Of a DNA stretch of 64,000 nucleotides, positions 60,793 through 64,000 are shown in pieces. A program made the translations under genes and the position numbers. Under the pieces are notes generated by a model that worked only from the letters and a program-made list of their open reading frames with translations, did not search any database and had not been told where the DNA came from. The first letter of the stretch is position 1, and each line of letters starts with the position of its first letter. This DNA is from Burkholderiales bacterium. Its GTDB lineage: Bacteria > Pseudomonadota > Gammaproteobacteria > Burkholderiales > Burkholderiaceae_C. The stretch lies in the NCBI GenBank assembly GCA_030604135.1, contig JAUVWL010000019.1, forward strand, positions 1 to 64,000, written 5' to 3'.

Positions 60793-62082
60793 TCACGGGT
60801 CGATGTGCGGCGGTGTGTTCAGCTGCTCAGGCGTGGTGAAGTAGGCCGACGAGGCCCCCATGCGCTCGCGCGCCTGCGCCAGCTCGTGTCGCGCAATGCT
60901 GCGCAGGTGCACCTCGTCCGGGCCGTCCAGCAGGTGCAGGGCACGTCCCCAAGTCCAGAACTGCGCCAGCGGCGTGTCCGGGCTCAGGCCCATGGCGCCG
61001 AACACCTGCATCGCCCGGTCCACCACCCGCGTCTGCAGGTGCGCTGCCACCACCTTGATGCCGGCCACCCGGGCACGCAGCAGCGCCGCGCTGGCCTGCT
61101 GCGGATGGTCCAGCAGCCAGGCACACTGCAGCACCAGCAGGCGTGCCTGGTCGATCTCCAGCCGTGACGTCGCCAGCCAGTCCTGCACATTGGCCTGGTC
61201 GGCCAGGTACTTGCCGAAGCTGCGCCGCTCCAGCGCCCGCTCGGCCGCCATCTCCAGCGCCAGTTCGCACTGGCCGATGGTCCGCATGCAGTGGTGCACC
61301 CGCCCCGGCCCCAGCCGCGCCTGCGCCATGGCAAACCCTTCACCCCAGCCCCCCAGCAGTTGGTCGGCCGGCACCCGCACACCGCGCAGCACGATCTCGC
61401 AATGACCCTCAGGCGCATGGTGGTGCACCACGCTGATGTTGCGCAGCACTTCAAGCCCCGGGCTGTCCATGGGCACCAGCACCATGCTGTGCTGTCGGTG
61501 CGCGTTGCCGGTGTCGTCGCCCTCGTTGCGCGCCATCACGATCAGCAGACGGCAGCGCGGGTCGGCCGCACCGGTGATGAACCACTTGCGGCCATGCAGC
61601 ACCAGCCCATCGCCCACGCGGCGCACCGTGGTCTGCAGGTTGGTCGGGTCCGACGAGGCCACGTCCGGCTCCGACATGCCAAAGGCCGAACGCATCTGCC
61701 CCTCCAGCAGGGGTTGCAGCCACTGCCTGCGCTGGTCAGCCGTCGCAAAGCGGTGCAGCAGCTCCATGTTGCCGGTATCCGGCGCGCTGCAGTTGAACAC
61801 CTCAGGCGCCCAGTGCAGCCGCCCCATCACCTCGGCCAGCGGCGCGTACTGAAGGTTGTCCAGGCGGGTGCCGGGCTCATCCTGGCGCAGCGTGGGCAGG
61901 AACAGGTTCCACAGTCCCTCGTCACGCGCCAGGGTCTTGAGATCGTCCAGAAAAGGCGGCGGATACTGCCCCTGGCGCACCGCCTGGTGCCAGGCCGCGT
62001 TGTGCGGCAGCACATAGCGGTCCATGAAGCGCTGCAGCCGCTGCAGCAGGTCGACTGTCTCGGAGCTGTGCGCGAAGTCCAT
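60793..62082 (-). CDS. Acyl-CoA dehydrogenase
   Basis: A 429-residue FAD enzyme of the acyl-CoA dehydrogenase family, closest in style to the long-chain or ACAD10/11-like group: N-terminal helices, FNCSAPDTGNMELL, FGMSEPDVASSDPTNLQTTVRRVGDGLVLHGRKWFITGAADPRCRLLIVMAR (FAD and beta domain), then SMVLVPMDSPGLEVLRNISV and the C-terminal bundle with RSFGKYLADQANVQDWLA and MQVFGAMGLSPDTPLAQFWTWGRALHLLDGPDEVHL. Substrate unknown. It lies 112 bp after the oxidoreductase gene at 62195 on the same strand and may be in the same unit. Confidence 0.9.
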   Translation of the reverse strand: MDFAHSSETVDLLQRLQRFMDRYVLPHNAAWHQAVRQGQYPPPFLDDLKTLARDEGLWNLFLPTLRQDEPGTRLDNLQYAPLAEVMGRLHWAPEVFNCSAPDTGNMELLHRFATADQRRQWLQPLLEGQMRSAFGMSEPDVASSDPTNLQTTVRRVGDGLVLHGRKWFITGAADPRCRLLIVMARNEGDDTGNAHRQHSMVLVPMDSPGLEVLRNISVVHHHAPEGHCEIVLRGVRVPADQLLGGWGEGFAMAQARLGPGRVHHCMRTIGQCELALEMAAERALERRSFGKYLADQANVQDWLATSRLEIDQARLLVLQCAWLLDHPQQASAALLRARVAGIKVVAAHLQTRVVDRAMQVFGAMGLSPDTPLAQFWTWGRALHLLDGPDEVHLRSIARHELAQARERMGASSAYFTTPEQLNTPPHIDP

Positions 62083-62194
62083 GGGTCATTGTGGGCTGCA
62101 GCGGCTGCGGCGTCAGCGCCCTGGCGACAGGGTTCGATGGGCGGTCAGACCGCGCTGTCCTCCAGGCGTGGGGCGGAAATCCACGCACACCCGG

Positions 62195-64000
62195 TCAGGC
62201 CGCGCGCACATCTCCAGCCTGGGCCGACGGGTCGGCCCAGCGCGCCAGCAAGGCCTCGCGGCGCAGCTGGGTGGCCTTGTAATTGCGCTCCTTCACATGC
62301 CCGAAGCCGCGGATCTGCTCGGGCAGTGTGGCGATCTCCAGCGCCAGCGCGTGGTTCTCGGCGCTCAGGCCGGCCAGCAGTTTCTGCACATCACCCCGGT
62401 ACTGCGCAATCAGCGCGCGCTCCATGCGGCGCTCTTCGGTGCGGCCGAAGATGTCCAGCGCGCTGCCGCGCAGGCCCTTGAACTTCGCCAGTATGCCCAT
62501 GGCCTTGAGCATCCAGGGGCCGTACTGCTGCTTGACCAACTCGCCCTTCTCGTTCTTCCTGGCGAACAGCGGGGGCGCCAGGTGCAGGCGCAGCTCATAG
62601 TTGCCCTCAAACTGCTCGGCAATCTTCGCCTGGAAGGCCGGGTCGGTGTGCAGGCGCGCCACCTCGTACTCGTCCTTGTAGGCCATCAGCTTGAACAGGT
62701 AGCGTGCCACCGCCTCGGTCAGGCTGGTCTTGCCCAGGCGGCTTTCGGCCTGGCGAACCTGCTCGACGAAGGCCTTGTAGGTCTCGGCGTAAGCGGCGTT
62801 CTGGTAGCCGGTCAGGAACTCGACCCGCTTGGCCACCAGGGCCTCCACCGTGTCGCGCTTCTTGAACTCGATCACCTGCGCCTGCTGCGCGGCTGGCGCC
62901 AGCAGCGCGGCCATGGCCTTGGGGTCGTGCGCAGCGCGGCGGCCCCACTCGAAGGCCTGCTTGTTCTTCTCCACCTGCACCGCGTTCAGTTCGATGGCCC
63001 GCATCAGCGCTTCTTCGCCCAGTGGCACCCAGCCTTTCTGCCACGCATAGCCCAGCATCATCGGGTTGGTGTAGATCGAGTCGCCCATCAGCCGGGTCGA
63101 CGCGGCCTCGGCATCAAAACGCCCCACGTCCGACTCGCCAAGGATCTGCACCAGCGAGTTGACACAAGCCTGCGCCGGGTTCTGCCACTCGGTGTTGCGC
63201 ACAAAGCCCGCCGTCGGCGTGGCGCTGGTGTTCAGCGCCACATGGCTGCGGCCACTGCGCAGGCGCTGCAGGGTTTCCTTGCCGGCGGCCACGATCGGGT
63301 CGCAGCCGATCACCAGGTCCGCCGAGGCCGCGCCCACCCGCGTGGTGCGAATGTGGTCCTGGCTGGCGCCGATCAGCACATGACTCCAGGTGGCACCACC
63401 CTTCTGGGCCAGACCCGCCGCGTCCTGCGTGACGATGCCCTTGCCCTCGATGTGTGCGGCCATGCCCAGCAGCTGTCCGATGGTGATGACCCCGGTGCCA
63501 CCCACGCCCGCCACCACGATGCCCCAGGCATCGGCAGCCAGCGAAGGAAGACGCGGCGAGGGCAACTGCCCCCACGCTCCGCCGCTGCGCGGGTCGCTGC
63601 CCCCCGAGGGGGCTGATCCGGCTTGGGACGGCCCGGCGCCGGATCGGTCCTGGCTCGCTCCCTTCTTGCGCAGCTGGCCGCCCTTGACGGTGACAAAACT
63701 CGGGCAGAAGCCCTTCACGCACGAGAAATCCTTGTTGCACGTGCTCTGGTTGATGCGGCGCTTGCGGCCGAATTCGGTCTCCAGCGGCTCCACGCTCAAG
63801 CAGTTGCTCTGCACGCCGCAATCGCCACAACCTTCACACACCAGCTCGTTGATCACCACGCGCTGGTCCGGCTCGGCCAGGGTGCCGCGCTTGCGGCGGC
63901 GGCGCTTCTCGGTGGCACAGGTCTGGTCGTAGATGATGACCGTGGTGCCCTTGATCTCGCGGAACTCGCGCTGCACCGCATCCAGCGTGTCGCGGTGCAC
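62195..64000 (-). CDS. Indolepyruvate ferredoxin oxidoreductase family protein, 5' end outside window
   Basis: The C-terminal 601 residues of a large single-chain 2-oxoacid (indolepyruvate) ferredoxin oxidoreductase; the start lies beyond the window. Visible parts in order: end of the TPP domain (TVIIYDQTCATEKRRRRKRG), ferredoxin-like Cys set VCEGCGDCGVQSNCLSVEP and CNKDFSCVKGFCPSF, then the gamma domain GIVVAGVGGTGVITIGQLLGMAAHIEGKGIVTQDAAGLAQKGGATWSHV. It oxidises aromatic 2-oxoacids to acyl-CoA. Between these parts is an unusual linker (about SQDRSGAGPSQAGSAPSGGSDPRSG), which coincides with a repeat-like DNA segment at 63568-63645. Confidence 0.88.
   Translation of the reverse strand: MHRDTLDAVQREFREIKGTTVIIYDQTCATEKRRRRKRGTLAEPDQRVVINELVCEGCGDCGVQSNCLSVEPLETEFGRKRRINQSTCNKDFSCVKGFCPSFVTVKGGQLRKKGASQDRSGAGPSQAGSAPSGGSDPRSGGAWGQLPSPRLPSLAADAWGIVVAGVGGTGVITIGQLLGMAAHIEGKGIVTQDAAGLAQKGGATWSHVLIGASQDHIRTTRVGAASADLVIGCDPIVAAGKETLQRLRSGRSHVALNTSATPTAGFVRNTEWQNPAQACVNSLVQILGESDVGRFDAEAASTRLMGDSIYTNPMMLGYAWQKGWVPLGEEALMRAIELNAVQVEKNKQAFEWGRRAAHDPKAMAALLAPAAQQAQVIEFKKRDTVEALVAKRVEFLTGYQNAAYAETYKAFVEQVRQAESRLGKTSLTEAVARYLFKLMAYKDEYEVARLHTDPAFQAKIAEQFEGNYELRLHLAPPLFARKNEKGELVKQQYGPWMLKAMGILAKFKGLRGSALDIFGRTEERRMERALIAQYRGDVQKLLAGLSAENHALALEIATLPEQIRGFGHVKERNYKATQLRREALLARWADPSAQAGDVRAA
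63568..63645. repeat. GC-rich repeat-like segment inside the oxidoreductase gene, copy C
   Basis: On the plus strand GCCCCCACGCTCCGCCGCTG.., then CCCCCC-GAGGGGG and GGCCCGGCGCCGGATC. Its hairpin-plus-dyad layout is like the intergenic copies at 12104-12150 and 39458-39503. It lies in frame and encodes a Gly/Ser/Pro linker without breaking the gene. Confidence 0.5.

Overview
The window is GC-rich (an estimate by eye; roughly two thirds G+C), densely coding DNA from a betaproteobacterium of the order Burkholderiales, most likely a Comamonadaceae relative of Hydrogenophaga or Acidovorax. This placement rests on gene content (Nar respiration, class II ribonucleotide reductase, gentisate pathway, yajC-secD-secF, dprA-lysM-def-fmt order) and on intergenic palindromes of a type I remember from that family. 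I could not test it by search. No rRNA, tRNA or CRISPR array was seen.

Layout. 1-0.8 kb: visibly less GC-rich DNA with a complete integron-type gene cassette (minus strand) and its attC-like site, with no integrase in view. 0.8-10.1 kb: housekeeping and metabolic genes (TerB/DUF697-like protein, mmsA with a divergent LysR regulator, purC, fba, a lipoprotein esterase, pyk, a CAP-domain lipoprotein). 10.3-14 kb: a gentisate-pathway operon (3-hydroxybenzoate 6-hydroxylase, gentisate dioxygenase, fumarylpyruvate hydrolase) with a divergent MarR regulator. 14-38.9 kb: a long anaerobic nitrate and nitric-oxide island. Its minus-strand part reads narX-narL, usp-narK1, narK2-small membrane protein-narGHJI-ppiC, then nitronate monooxygenase-like protein, class II ribonucleotide reductase, nnrS, nitroreductase, a small reductase-associated protein and a hemerythrin. 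On its right are ccoG, nsrR, ric and a DGC-domain protein. 39-51.5 kb: housekeeping (yajC-secD-secF, a DUF1631 protein with a glycine tract, dprA, LysM protein, def, a lipoprotein, fmt, azlCD, a HiPIP). 51.6-58.5 kb: a seven-gene overlapping operon that looks like a lipid A or envelope glycan decoration system with its own PmrA/PmrB-like two-component pair, preceded by two CTTAA-N6-(C/G)TTAA boxes. 58.5-64 kb: pgk, two small membrane proteins, an acyl-CoA dehydrogenase and the 3' part of an indolepyruvate ferredoxin oxidoreductase gene cut by the window end.

How the genes work together. NarX/NarL would sense nitrate, NarK1/NarK2 move nitrate and nitrite, and NarGHI reduces nitrate with NarJ (and perhaps the PpiC protein) for maturation. 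The oxygen-independent, B12-dependent ribonucleotide reductase, NnrS, NsrR, Ric and the hemerythrin would support growth and Fe-S repair when nitric oxide forms. No nitrite, nitric oxide or nitrous oxide reductase gene lies in the window. The 51.6-58.5 kb operon combines a UDP-glucuronate 4-epimerase, a polyprenyl-phosphate glycosyltransferase, a VTT membrane protein, an ArnT-like transferase and diacylglycerol kinase, which suggests regulated uronic-acid decoration of lipid A; this is inference.
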